Source: Candidatus Pollutiaquabacter sp.
GTDB lineage: Bacteria; Bacteroidota; Bacteroidia; AKYH767-A; 2013-40CM-41-45
Direction of reading: 5' to 3'
DNA: 51,696 nt
Assembly (NCBI GenBank): GCA_947465495.1
Contig: CANIAS010000016.1
Coordinates: 1 to 51,696 of the forward strand
Below, in pieces: positions 8,988 to 18,001 of the stretch. Each line of letters begins with the position of its first letter. Within the stretch, counting starts at the first letter, position 1. The translations under genes were made by a program, and so were the position numbers. The notes under the pieces are model-generated. The model saw nothing but the letters and a program-made list of their open reading frames with translations. It was not told the origin of the DNA and searched no databases.

Positions 8988-9680
8988 ATGTCGAAGTTGA
9001 TTATTGTCCCCACGCCTATCGGCAATCTAGAAGACATTACATTGCGTGCTATCCGCATCCTGAAAGAAGCGGATCTTATTCTGGCGGAAGATACCCGTAC
9101 CAGTGGCAACCTGCTTCGTCATTTATTGATACAAAAACCGCTACGCTCCTTTCACGCTCATAATGAACACAAAGTAGTGATGGAGCTCGTTGAACGAATT
9201 GCCAGCGGCGAGAAGATTGTGCTGGTATCGGATGCAGGTACACCGGGCATCTCCGATCCTGGATTTCTGATTGTGCGCGAATGTGTAAAGCAGGGCGTTG
9301 ACGTTGAAACGCTACCTGGACCAACCGCCTTCGTACCAGCCTTGGTAAATTCAGGTCTTCCTTGCGATCGTTTTTGTTTTGAAGGATTCCTGCCCCAAAA
9401 AAAAGGACGACAGACACGAATCAAAAACCTCGTCGACGAAGAACGCACTATGGTTTTCTATGAATCGCCGTTTCGTCTCGTAAAAGCACTGGAAGAATTT
9501 TCTGCTGCCTTCGGTCCGGATCGTCCCGGATGCGTTTGTCGCGAGTTGTCGAAATTCCACGAAGATGTCCAACGCGGCACCATGCAATCGTTGGCGGAAC
9601 ACTTTACCAACCACCCGCCTAAAGGTGAAATTGTCATTGTTGTGGGTGGGAAAGACAGTAAATTGGAAGTCCCAGAATAA
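8988..9680 (+). CDS. rsmI: 16S rRNA (cytidine(1402)-2'-O)-methyltransferase RsmI
   Basis: A tetrapyrrole-methylase-fold SAM-dependent enzyme of 230 aa from the ATG at 8988. The start gives MSKLIIVPTPIGNLEDITLR, the canonical RsmI N-terminus. LAEDTRTSGNLL and VSDAGTPGISDPG are the family's cofactor and substrate loops, and the C-terminal part has REL-x-K-x-HE and KGE. It 2'-O-methylates C1402 in the decoding centre of 16S rRNA. A short purine stretch precedes the ATG. It is the second gene of a pair with the uncharacterised gene at 8237. Confidence 0.95.
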   Translation: MSKLIIVPTPIGNLEDITLRAIRILKEADLILAEDTRTSGNLLRHLLIQKPLRSFHAHNEHKVVMELVERIASGEKIVLVSDAGTPGISDPGFLIVRECVKQGVDVETLPGPTAFVPALVNSGLPCDRFCFEGFLPQKKGRQTRIKNLVDEERTMVFYESPFRLVKALEEFSAAFGPDRPGCVCRELSKFHEDVQRGTMQSLAEHFTNHPPKGEIVIVVGGKDSKLEVPE

Positions 9681-9863
9681 AACAAAAATTGAAGTGCCAT
9701 TCGACTGCGAGCGCTGATTGCTTTTTAGAAATTTGCTCGTCTATCTTACAATTTAGGCAAACTATATTGTAACAGCCAATAACCTGCTCGTAACTTTTGT
9801 AACTTGCAGTGCTCAACGAAGACATCAATTAATCATTTCCATTGAGGCGTCGATTCTATTAAA

Positions 9864-10358
9864 ATGCTGCTTGACCATACAACACCTGAACCAACCAAGA
9901 CTTTTCATTTCGCTTGCTTTTTGACGCTTATTCTGTTGGTTCATTTATGCAGTTGTTCTGAAAATACAACATCGCCACCTGTCAGTAAATCGGCTGTCGT
10001 TGAAAGCAGCGGCCGTTTAACGGAGGTAGTATCTGGAAATAATGTAGACGAAAAAGAAACGGATACTTGCTATGTGGATGTTTTCATTAGTCCTGCAGAG
10101 CTTGCAAAGAGTAGCGAACTTGTAAACGAGAAACTGATTTTGGAATATGAATACTGCAAAGTGCTTTATTCACCTAAAGTGGTCATCAATGAGGATACGC
10201 TGAAGGGACACTCCTATTACCTCCAGGTTTGGCCTCCGTTGTTAATCAAAGCAACGCTGTTCGCGAAGCGAGGCGATAGTGTACCTTATTCTGCGTCATT
10301 ATATATGGTACAGAAGGACAAAGAAGAATACCGGATTGAACAGCAACCGCTTCACTGA
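9864..10358 (+). CDS. Small putative lipoprotein, unknown function
   Basis: A 164-aa protein. The N-terminus has a hydrophobic stretch FACFLTLILLVHLCSCS that ends in a plausible lipobox (L-C-S-C), followed by a Ser/Thr/Pro-rich linker; this suggests lipid anchoring after signal peptidase II cleavage. The remainder (about residues 60-164) looks like a compact beta-rich domain. I recognise no family. It is a single gene between rsmI and the convergent hemW, whose stop it overlaps by seven bases. An imperfect -7-like sequence (TAACTTTTG) lies about 65 bases upstream of the ATG. Confidence 0.65.
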   Translation: MLLDHTTPEPTKTFHFACFLTLILLVHLCSCSENTTSPPVSKSAVVESSGRLTEVVSGNNVDEKETDTCYVDVFISPAELAKSSELVNEKLILEYEYCKVLYSPKVVINEDTLKGHSYYLQVWPPLLIKATLFAKRGDSVPYSASLYMVQKDKEEYRIEQQPLH

Positions 10359-11491
10359 CCACCCTTAGCCATGAAAAGATCGGCTGCGATGTGATCAGCA
10401 TATAAACGCCCAGCATCTGTCAGTACGACAGTTTCACCGTCGTATTTCAACCATCCTTGTTTCTCTGCCGCGGACTTCTCCAACATAAAATGGTCCAGGA
10501 ACATTGTTCCAAAAAGTTCTTGCAATCGAGCTAGACGAATGCCCCACTGAGTGCGAAGCGATGTCAGAACGAACTCATTGTATTGGTCAATTGAGGACAA
10601 CACTTCGCCTTCTCCCAGAGGTAAAGATTGAGCCATCCTACGCAGGTAGTCAGGATTATTCCGGATATTCCAATAACGTTCATGACCATTAAACGAGTGA
10701 GCCGATGGGCCAATGCCTAGGTAGTGCTCCCCTTTCCAGTATGCGGTATTATGTCTGGAATACCGACCTGGCTTAGCAAAATTAGAAATCTCATAGTGCT
10801 CGTAGCCATGTGAGCGAGCCCAATCCATCAAGATATTAAATTGGCTGGCTGCAGTTTCATCATCGGGAGCGGCCAACGCACGTGTTCGCACCAGCTGTTG
10901 CAATGCGGTACGTGGTTCCACTGTCAGTGAGTAGGCTGAAAAATGTGGTAAGTCCAAGTCTTCCAGCACAGCAAGATTCTCTAACCACCGTTCGTCATTC
11001 ATGGTTGGCGTACCGTAAATCAAATCAACGGTAAGATCTTTAAAGCCATGTCTGCGGGCGCATTGCACGGCATCACGTGCTTGGCCAGCGCTGTGTGAGC
11101 GATGCATGTAACTCAAATCTTCGTCGTGAAAACTTTGGATACCGATGGAAAGTCGATTGATGCCGATACGCTTCCACTCCGATAATGCCGAATCTGAAAG
11201 ATCGTCGGGATTCGCCTCCAAGGTGATCTCGGCCTCGTCATGAAGCAGGTATTCATTGCGTACTGTATTGACAAAACGTTCGATCGCTGAGGAAGGTATT
11301 AGTGAAGGTGTTCCGCCACCAAAATAAACCGTTTGAATCGTTTTACCGTTCATGTAATCGCGTCGCTGAAGCAATTCCGCGCACATAGCCTCCATCATTT
11401 CAGCCGCGGTTGCAAGTGACGTAGAAAAATGAAAGTCGCAGTAATGACAAGCTTGCCGGCAAAATGGAATGTGGAAGTAGATACCGGCCAT
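10352..11491 (-). CDS. hemW: Radical SAM heme chaperone HemW
   Basis: A 379-aa radical SAM protein. The N-terminus GIYFHIPFCRQACHYCDF carries the CxxxCxxC [4Fe-4S] motif (C11, C15, C18), followed by the HemW/HemN signature cysteine-phenylalanine pattern. TVYFGGGTPSLI, TLEANPDD and NRLSIGIQSF are the SAM-binding strands. EISNFAKPGRYSRHN and YLGIGPSAHSF are typical of HemW rather than coproporphyrinogen oxidase HemN, and the short N-terminus lacking HemN's extra arm agrees. HemW inserts heme into target proteins of the respiratory chain. It is often misannotated as coproporphyrinogen III oxidase. It lies 20 bases downstream of the histidine kinase, same strand. Confidence 0.92.
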   Translation of the reverse strand: MAGIYFHIPFCRQACHYCDFHFSTSLATAAEMMEAMCAELLQRRDYMNGKTIQTVYFGGGTPSLIPSSAIERFVNTVRNEYLLHDEAEITLEANPDDLSDSALSEWKRIGINRLSIGIQSFHDEDLSYMHRSHSAGQARDAVQCARRHGFKDLTVDLIYGTPTMNDERWLENLAVLEDLDLPHFSAYSLTVEPRTALQQLVRTRALAAPDDETAASQFNILMDWARSHGYEHYEISNFAKPGRYSRHNTAYWKGEHYLGIGPSAHSFNGHERYWNIRNNPDYLRRMAQSLPLGEGEVLSSIDQYNEFVLTSLRTQWGIRLARLQELFGTMFLDHFMLEKSAAEKQGWLKYDGETVVLTDAGRLYADHIAADLFMAKGGQ

Positions 11492-11511
11492 GAGAAAATT
11501 AGACTATTGGA

Positions 11512-12660
11512 TTATTTCTTAAGGACTAAACGGAAAGTAGTTCCTTTACCCATCTCAGAATTTTTTACAAAAATCTGTCCGTCGTGATATTCCTCCACAA
11601 TGCGTTTACTCAGCGACAAGCCAAGTCCCCAGCCCCGACTTTTCGTCGTATAACCCGGTTTGAAAATAGTCTGATACGAAGACTTCGGTACACCCTTTCC
11701 GGAATCAGTAATGTCGATATAAACGAATTGCTGTTGATCGGTTACGTTAACACGAATGCTTCCCGTACCTTCCATCGCATCCAGGGCGTTTTTCAAGACG
11801 TTCTCAATGACCCATTCGAAGAGCGGAACATTTAACGGTGTATGGATTTCATACGAGGGACCTTCTAATTTGAAATCTACTTTGTCAGAAGAACGGGAAC
11901 GGATATAATCCATGGAATGCTGCATGACCGTCATGATATTCTCCTTCTTCAATGCAGGTGCAGATCCTATTTTTGAAAAACGGTCGGTGATGGTTTGTAA
12001 CCGTTGCACATCTTTTTCAATATCTCCCAAATACTGCATGCCTTCGCCTTTCAATTTCAACAATTCCAACCATGCCATCATGGATGATAGTGGTGTACCC
12101 AATTGATGCGCCGTCTCTTTAGCCATTCCCACCCATACTTGATTTTGTTCAGCTTTACGGGAGGTGCTGAATGCTAGGTAGGAAACAAAGAGGAACAAAG
12201 CGATAACCGCTAATTGGAAGTAGGGATAATACCTTAACCGAACCAATACGTCTGAATCCTTGTATAAAATATATTGCGTTAGCGTAGGTCCGATTTGCAG
12301 TTCAATGGGCTCGTGTTCTGCATGCATGATCACTACTTGCTCTTGCAGATAACCCTCTTCAAGCGTTTTCAAGGAATCGAGGTTGCGCCACGAAATGACA
12401 TTAAAGCTGCTGTCTGCAAGAATAACCGGAATGGTTGTATTATTTCCGATTACGGAAGACAAAAAGTTGATGTCGGCGTTGATTTCAGTAACATCGGCAA
12501 GCCTTCGTGTGGCTTCTGCCCATAATTGTATCTTTTTACCTTCTTCTTCAGATAGCTTCTTGACAAGCTTGTTGGTATACCAAAGCGAGGCGGCACCAAT
12601 CAACATGGCGGCCATTAAAAGAAGGATTTTCCAGCGCTGTTTCTGGGAGTAAATATTCAC
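11512..12660 (-). CDS. Membrane sensor histidine kinase (orphan)
   Basis: A 382-aa kinase from the GTG at 12660, which gives MNIYSQKQRWKILLL, matching the usual N-terminus of this Bacteroidota kinase group as I recall it. A TTG at 12759 would add 33 polar residues before the first membrane helix and is less likely. There is a transmembrane helix at about 11-30, an extracytoplasmic sensor segment of about 115 residues, and a second helix at about 149-165. No HAMP domain is evident. The H-box is AKETAHQLGTPLSSM (His about 185), the N-box NVLKNALDAM, and the ATP-lid motifs are DSGKGVP and GWGLGLSLSKRIV. No response regulator is adjacent, so its partner and signal are unknown. Confidence 0.9.
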   Translation of the reverse strand: MNIYSQKQRWKILLLMAAMLIGAASLWYTNKLVKKLSEEEGKKIQLWAEATRRLADVTEINADINFLSSVIGNNTTIPVILADSSFNVISWRNLDSLKTLEEGYLQEQVVIMHAEHEPIELQIGPTLTQYILYKDSDVLVRLRYYPYFQLAVIALFLFVSYLAFSTSRKAEQNQVWVGMAKETAHQLGTPLSSMMAWLELLKLKGEGMQYLGDIEKDVQRLQTITDRFSKIGSAPALKKENIMTVMQHSMDYIRSRSSDKVDFKLEGPSYEIHTPLNVPLFEWVIENVLKNALDAMEGTGSIRVNVTDQQQFVYIDITDSGKGVPKSSYQTIFKPGYTTKSRGWGLGLSLSKRIVEEYHDGQIFVKNSEMGKGTTFRLVLKK

Positions 12661-12811
12661 TTCAAATTCCCTTGTTTGCTTCCGTAACGAAGCGTCCGTG
12701 ATATTATTTTGCCCGCAAAGATGGTATTTTTCAACAAATGATGACCAACCAGCTGGCAATGTCCATTAAGTCTATCACGCCATGCATCCTGACCTATTGA
12801 AAATAAGGCCC

Positions 12812-15331
12812 TTAGGGTTTCCACTCAATTTGCATCTCCTCTTTTTTCTTTTTCGGAGTCTCCGACTTTTTCACACTATCCTTCCTGAATATGCCAAATT
12901 CTTCGTGTAACATGGATTTCAACTGCTTTTTCTCTTGCACGATATCGGTTTTAATTTTCTCCGTTGCCGCTTTACGATCATATCCGATTTTCGGATCATC
13001 TACTGGGCCTTTCATGGTGAGGAACAATTTAGTTCTTCCTAACCCATCGTCTTCAATCTCTCCAAATTCGGATTTCTGCTGTTTCATCTTTTTCCCTAAA
13101 ACATCCGAAAGCAATAACGTGATTCGATAATCAATGATATTTTCAAACGTATGTACTCCGCTGCATGTCAAGTTCAAAGCACTTGATTTAATCTCCATGG
13201 AAGGTATGTAAATCTGCTCGTCCGAAATAGAAATGACATTCTTCAAGGTAGAAAACCGAATGTTATTCAGGTCGGATAACTTCAGATACTTTGAAAGTTC
13301 CATAATAGGACCAAAATCAATGAGGGCTCCGTTATCGATGGTAAGATCACACGTAGCCTTGGCTTTTGCAGGATTAATGGAAAGATCGGTGGTCCATGAT
13401 GACCTGAATTGAACGGTAGCAGTCAGATCGCCTTTTACGTTTTTATCAGTCATTATATCCTGGTCAAAATTCTCCAATTGATAAAACAAGTCATGAATGT
13501 CCAGCTTTGATAATACAGCATCGCAACTAATCAAGATACTGTCTTTCCTAGACACATTTACGATTGCATCCATCGCCACTGCGCCCTTCATGGCATTGAA
13601 GCGAATGGAGCGACCGCTGATAACTTGATCTTCTAAGTGAAGCTGTCCGGAAATTCCACTTGAACGAAATTTCCTGAATTTCAATTCATCCACTTTAATT
13701 TCCAGGTCGCTAACAAGACGTGGATTGACTTTGAGTTTATAGGCAGTATCACTGCTTGTGGTTGTTGCATTGTTGATGAGCAACTCGTCCAAGTCAATGT
13801 GATTCGAGCGTAATCGAGCCCGTATATCCGCTGGTTGTCCAGGAATTAATAAAAACGTAATGAAATTCGTAAACCTTCCATCGACCGTGAAATCACTCGA
13901 GCCAATGTTTCCTGCCAGTGATTTAACCGCGACGTCCGCATTTTGCAATTCAAGTTCACCGTTAAATCCTTTGAATTGCAACGGATTTTTTTTCAAGCCA
14001 AAACAAACGTTCGTAAAGCGAATAGCTCCCGAAGATTTGACGGTATACAAATTGGCAGCATTAACATGCGGTAAATCGCTCACCTTTCCTGCAAAGGATA
14101 TGTTCATCGACGCCTCGCCAGTCAGCGTTTCCAAGGTGTCGTTGGCGATAAACGGTTGAATAGCCGACAAGTCAATAGTAGTCGCTGCGTGAAGCGTGAG
14201 GAAAGGATGGCGCAAATCTTCCAACTTCAAATCAGCCGTCACCGGATTGGCTCCAAGGCGGGCGGTGAACGTTTGAATTTTAAGTACTCCTTTCTTAGAC
14301 AAAGAAGCGGTATTCAGCGTGCCAGACAATTCAATTCGCTCTAAGGACACATCACCACCGGGAGGAGTTAGTTTTCCATCACGAATAGAGAAGTCTGCTT
14401 CTACATCGGGATGTTCCGCATCGGAACTAACTCCTTTGATTCGGGAACTAAAAACAAATTTTCCCGATGATTTGAAGTCTTTGAAGTAATGGACAAAGCG
14501 TGGCGGTAACAAGCTGAGGAAGGAGCCCAAATCCGCTTCTTGTGCAGCTACTTCTAAATCCATCGTTGTTTCATCACCTACCGTGAGAACTCCGCCAGTA
14601 CTGAATGTAACATCAGCCAACCGGATGGTGCTTTTTCCTACACGGTATTGTTGCAATGCTGTCTGCACATCCAGCGATACATCGATAACAGTAGCTTTAG
14701 AATCGATCCACGCAATATCATCGACTTTAAGTCGTTTAACAAACAAGTCGCCTTTAGCATGCATTGTAAAGGATGCGTCATTAAATCGTCCTGAAAAAGA
14801 AAGCTGATGGATAGACATATCGTAATCTTGTCCATGCTTACGATCTAGAAAAGACAATTGCATGTTTTTCAGTTGTACTTGCGACAGGTCGAGGTCTGAA
14901 GATGATGACGCAGAATCTGTTGTCCAGAATTCATAATTAGTAACTCCTTGAGCGTCGATGCGCAATTTGCAGTTTCCATCTGCCACTTGAATGCTACGAA
15001 TGGTAAAATCTTTTTTGAAAATCCCCATGATGTTAAACAAGAGCGACACCTTGCCGGCATGTAGAAGTGTATCCTTATCAGGACGATTAGCTACTTCTTT
15101 GATCAACACGTTTTTCAATTCAAACGAAGCCAATGGAAAATGGTGCAACAACGAGAAGCTGAAGTCTTCAACCTTAATTTCAGCACGAAGGTGCCGGTTG
15201 AGCTGACTAATCATCGCTTGCTTGACCTCTTGTTCGTAAAAAGTGGAGACAACTGCTGCCAATAGGAGCACTCCTGCAAGGAGCGCTGCAGGTACAATCA
15301 GTAAAATTCGGGTGCGGCGTGATATCGGCAT
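12812..15331 (-). CDS. AsmA-like envelope protein
   Basis: About 839 aa from the ATG at 15331 (a TTG at 15343 would add four residues). One N-terminal transmembrane helix (LLIVPAALLAGVLLLAAVVS) anchors a very long beta-rich periplasmic domain. The early segment EVKQAMISQLNRHLRAEIKVEDFSFSLLHHFPLASFELKNV is the AsmA N-terminal signature (small-domain start, then F-P-x-x-x-x-x-L-x-x-V). The C-terminal third, with IDNGALIDFGPIMELSKYL and LDV-type repeats ending in KIGYDRKA, is the AsmA_2-like end. AsmA-clan proteins form bridge-like grooves proposed to move phospholipids between the membranes. The tail is Lys-rich (KKKKEEMQIEWKP). It is a probable member of the minus-strand run with the two glycosyltransferase genes upstream. 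Confidence 0.88.
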   Translation of the reverse strand: MPISRRTRILLIVPAALLAGVLLLAAVVSTFYEQEVKQAMISQLNRHLRAEIKVEDFSFSLLHHFPLASFELKNVLIKEVANRPDKDTLLHAGKVSLLFNIMGIFKKDFTIRSIQVADGNCKLRIDAQGVTNYEFWTTDSASSSSDLDLSQVQLKNMQLSFLDRKHGQDYDMSIHQLSFSGRFNDASFTMHAKGDLFVKRLKVDDIAWIDSKATVIDVSLDVQTALQQYRVGKSTIRLADVTFSTGGVLTVGDETTMDLEVAAQEADLGSFLSLLPPRFVHYFKDFKSSGKFVFSSRIKGVSSDAEHPDVEADFSIRDGKLTPPGGDVSLERIELSGTLNTASLSKKGVLKIQTFTARLGANPVTADLKLEDLRHPFLTLHAATTIDLSAIQPFIANDTLETLTGEASMNISFAGKVSDLPHVNAANLYTVKSSGAIRFTNVCFGLKKNPLQFKGFNGELELQNADVAVKSLAGNIGSSDFTVDGRFTNFITFLLIPGQPADIRARLRSNHIDLDELLINNATTTSSDTAYKLKVNPRLVSDLEIKVDELKFRKFRSSGISGQLHLEDQVISGRSIRFNAMKGAVAMDAIVNVSRKDSILISCDAVLSKLDIHDLFYQLENFDQDIMTDKNVKGDLTATVQFRSSWTTDLSINPAKAKATCDLTIDNGALIDFGPIMELSKYLKLSDLNNIRFSTLKNVISISDEQIYIPSMEIKSSALNLTCSGVHTFENIIDYRITLLLSDVLGKKMKQQKSEFGEIEDDGLGRTKLFLTMKGPVDDPKIGYDRKAATEKIKTDIVQEKKQLKSMLHEEFGIFRKDSVKKSETPKKKKEEMQIEWKP

Positions 15332-15415
15332 AATACGATTCAACGAAATTCCTGATAACTACCTCAAGAACGTACGAGCACGACGTTTAATTTTGAACAA
15401 AAAGATCTTTACAGC

Positions 15416-16438
15416 TTAGGCTTTATTTTCTGCTAATTCATGAAGGTCGGATAACCATGCTTCGACCAGAGGAAATTCCTGCTGCCCTACCAGCTGTAGG
15501 TTGATCATGGATTCGTAGCATTTGAGTAAGTTGTCGCCGATGGCAGCTGCACCACTTTTAAGGGAAAGCGCTGCCAGAGTATCAGCGATTTTCTTGTTAT
15601 TAAGATATCCTGGGATTTCATCCGAAAAATCGCGCATCAAGTTATGCATGTTGCGCTCTTGATAGACCGTTGCAGGATGAAAAAAGATATGCCAGCCGTT
15701 TTCCCAAGCGATCCGTTGTGCGATAAAACTTCGCCAGATGTCTGTCATCCGGAAACTGCAATGCGAAGGCAGGTACAGCAACGGAAAGGCTTCCTTAAAC
15801 CAGGTTGTATTCTGGCTATTGAAGGGACACCAGCTACCACGGCCCAATGCGATGCTCGCCGAACGATCAAAACTCATTGGCAACGGAAGTGTCAATCGGT
15901 AAATGGCATCGACATCCGGATTTTCATCCGCTAATCCTTGCTGAATGGGAGCTTCTATGAACTTTTTCGTAAAGTTTGTCAAAGGACGTGTTTGATCCTG
16001 CAAGTGTTCTAACGCGAAACCTCGGGGCCAGATATTGGCATTGGTAAAATGAGAATAGACGTTTACCCACCCCTCTCCGTCGATGCAATGGGCATCCACT
16101 ATCCTGTTCCGTTCTGCCCAGAATCCATCACGGGCAAAATTGTCATCGTCCGTCTCCAGAATGATCTCTGCACCAGCTTGTATCGCCACCAGATATCCAA
16201 TGTTCTTCCGTCCGTAGTGGCGCTCTGGAAGATCCTTCACCAAGGAAAAGCCAGTTTGGCGTTGACGCTCGAGCGAATAGAACTCACAACCTTTAAGTTT
16301 AAAGGGCTCAGGAGAAATACAATCGCCCATGACATAAAACGAAATGCCCCGAGCGTTGCACTTAGCGGCATAATCGTTTAGAACAGGATGCTGCGATCCA
16401 GCGATGGAAGTAATGACGAGAGCAGTAGATGCAGGCAT
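15416..16438 (-). CDS. STELLO/DUF288-family glycosyltransferase-like protein
   Basis: A 340-aa soluble protein. It starts with a Rossmann-like strand (ALVITSIAG) followed by a GT-A-like core: YGRKNIGYLVAIQAGAEIILETDDDN at about 95-120, where the acidic ETDDDN cluster resembles a metal-binding DxD. Later blocks (FDRSASIALGRGSWCPFNSQNTTWF and LPSHCSFRMTDIWRSFIAQRI) resemble the DUF288 family, whose plant members are the STELLO proteins linked to cellulose synthase assembly. No signal or membrane segment is seen. The start lies one base after the stop of the DPM1-like gene, so the two are translationally close and probably act on the same glycan. The acceptor is unknown. The family call is from motif memory and needs a profile search. 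Confidence 0.75.
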   Translation of the reverse strand: MPASTALVITSIAGSQHPVLNDYAAKCNARGISFYVMGDCISPEPFKLKGCEFYSLERQRQTGFSLVKDLPERHYGRKNIGYLVAIQAGAEIILETDDDNFARDGFWAERNRIVDAHCIDGEGWVNVYSHFTNANIWPRGFALEHLQDQTRPLTNFTKKFIEAPIQQGLADENPDVDAIYRLTLPLPMSFDRSASIALGRGSWCPFNSQNTTWFKEAFPLLYLPSHCSFRMTDIWRSFIAQRIAWENGWHIFFHPATVYQERNMHNLMRDFSDEIPGYLNNKKIADTLAALSLKSGAAAIGDNLLKCYESMINLQLVGQQEFPLVEAWLSDLHELAENKA

Positions 16439-16439
16439 A

Positions 16440-17225
16440 TCAGTCGATGATGGTTGGTTTCCCTTTCAACCTTTGTACGAAATAATACCAAAGCACTGTG
16501 ATAGAATTTCGAATTGCTTTCGAGGACACGCTGGGAGAAGGTGCGCGATAATGAATGGGCACTTCAATGTATCGTTTGTAACGCAAGAGATAACGCAGTT
16601 CAGTTTGATAAAAATGCGCTTTGGAGCGAAATTCATATTTCAAAAATTCCTCAACTACAGAACGATGAAATCCCTGGTAGCCGGAGGTCATGTCATGTAA
16701 GCGAGTACCCAGTAGCAGGTTGGACAAGATAGTACCGGTCCGGGATAGGAATGTCCTGCGCAATGAAGAACGCCAGATGGAACCGCCGTTGATGAAACGG
16801 CTTCCAAAAGCGCAGTCGTTACCTTCGTTCAATACTCTGAGGAACATCGGGATGGCACGTGGGTCGTGCGAAAGACCGGCATCCATTTCAATGATGAATT
16901 CATGATGCGGACACGCTTCGCGATAGCCGCGCAAATAGGCATCAACTACATTTTTATTTTCGGGTGCCCATACGGCAACAAAACGGGAGTCATTGGTGGA
17001 AAGCTCCTGACAAAGTTCTAAGGTGCGATCTTTGGAAACTCGATCAACAATCAAATAGACCTTGCCACATCCGAGTTGATCCAGCACTTGTTTCAACGCT
17101 TCAACAAATGGCGCGAAGTCCACTTCTTCATTCGCCATGGGTACGACTAACGCAAAATCGTACGTACGCAGATAATACCTGTTTTCAGAAATTTGCGTAG
17201 TGACGTTTTTGAAGGATGCTTGCAT
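16440..17225 (-). CDS. Family 2 glycosyltransferase, polyprenyl-phosphate sugar synthase-like
   Basis: A 261-aa GT2 enzyme without membrane helices. ALVVPMANEEVDFAPFVEAL opens the GT-A fold, VDRVSKDRTLELC is the nucleotide-binding region, and EMDAGLSHDPRAIPMFL is the DxD equivalent followed by the S-H/Q-x-P signature of the dolichol/polyprenol-phosphate mannose synthase (DPM1) group. SRFINGG and DMTSGYQGFHRSV agree with that group. It would transfer a hexose from a nucleotide donor to a lipid phosphate at the cytoplasmic face. It is the first gene after the sod terminator and leads the STELLO-like gene by one base. A 13-bp near-perfect palindrome lies 23 bases upstream of its ATG. Confidence 0.87.
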   Translation of the reverse strand: MQASFKNVTTQISENRYYLRTYDFALVVPMANEEVDFAPFVEALKQVLDQLGCGKVYLIVDRVSKDRTLELCQELSTNDSRFVAVWAPENKNVVDAYLRGYREACPHHEFIIEMDAGLSHDPRAIPMFLRVLNEGNDCAFGSRFINGGSIWRSSLRRTFLSRTGTILSNLLLGTRLHDMTSGYQGFHRSVVEEFLKYEFRSKAHFYQTELRYLLRYKRYIEVPIHYRAPSPSVSSKAIRNSITVLWYYFVQRLKGKPTIID

Positions 17226-17303
17226 CGTGAATAGTAGCGTTACAGCGTACTAATTTAGTAGAAATGAAAACACCTCCGCTGCTTCGTTGGACTAAATAAC
17301 GCA

Positions 17304-17332
17304 CAAAAAAAGCCGTTGAAATTTCAACGGCT
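17304..17332 (-). terminator. Rho-independent terminator of the sod gene
   Basis: A perfect 22-bp inverted repeat (AGCCGTTGAAA / TTTCAACGGCT) at 17311-17332 is followed on the minus strand by a run of seven T residues (17304-17310). It lies 21 bases past the superoxide dismutase stop codon and separates that gene from the glycosyltransferase pair downstream. Confidence 0.9.
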
Positions 17333-17352
17333 CTTCTGCAATTAATGTTGGA

Positions 17353-17964
17353 TTATTTCATGGCTTCTTGGAAACGACCTGCGATCTCGTCCCAATTAAC
17401 TACGTTCCACCAAGCGGCGATATAATCCGGACGGCGGTTCTGGTAATGCAGGTAATAAGCATGTTCCCATACATCGAGGCCCATGACTGGAGTGCCTTTC
17501 ACTTCGGCTAGGTCCATCAGGGGATTGTCCTGATTTGGCGTAGAGGCGACGACTAATTTTTTTTCAGGTGTGACAATGAGCCACGACCAACCGCTACCGA
17601 AACGTGTAACACCGGCAGTACCAAATTTAGCTTTAAACTCATCGAAGGTGCCGAAGGTGCTAGTGATAGCCTCGCCAAGTGCGCCAGATGGAGCACCGCC
17701 ACCACCTTGCTTCATAATTTTCCAGAATAGATCGTGATTGAAGTGTCCACCACCGTTGTTACGTACTGCCATTGGATACTTGGAAATGTTACGACAGATA
17801 TCTTCGATGGAGAGGTTTTCGGCATCTGTACCTGCTATAGCATTATTCAAATTGGTAACGTAAGCTTGGTGATGTTTTCCATGATGGATTTCCATGGTGC
17901 GTGCGTCAATGTGCGGTTCCAGCGCATTGAAATCATAAGGTAATTTTGGAAGTTCGAATGACAT
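17353..17964 (-). CDS. Superoxide dismutase, Mn/Fe family
   Basis: A 203-aa enzyme of normal length. The four metal ligands are visible as H27 ([12 protein letters not shown]), H77 (GHFNHDLFW), D164 and H168 ([20 protein letters not shown]). The glycine-rich sequence before H77 ([10 protein letters not shown]) and the TPNQDNP segment at about 142-148 resemble the manganese type, although members of this family in anaerobes and Bacteroidota can be cambialistic, so the metal is not certain. It has no signal peptide and is cytoplasmic. It detoxifies superoxide to hydrogen peroxide. It starts 37 bases after the CtpA-type protease gene and ends at a strong terminator, so it is the last gene of that unit. 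Confidence 0.95.
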   Translation of the reverse strand: MSFELPKLPYDFNALEPHIDARTMEIHHGKHHQAYVTNLNNAIAGTDAENLSIEDICRNISKYPMAVRNNGGGHFNHDLFWKIMKQGGGGAPSGALGEAITSTFGTFDEFKAKFGTAGVTRFGSGWSWLIVTPEKKLVVASTPNQDNPLMDLAEVKGTPVMGLDVWEHAYYLHYQNRRPDYIAAWWNVVNWDEIAGRFQEAMK

Positions 17965-18001
17965 GTTTTGGGTTATTTGAAAGGTGAGAATAGTTGATTC
18001 A

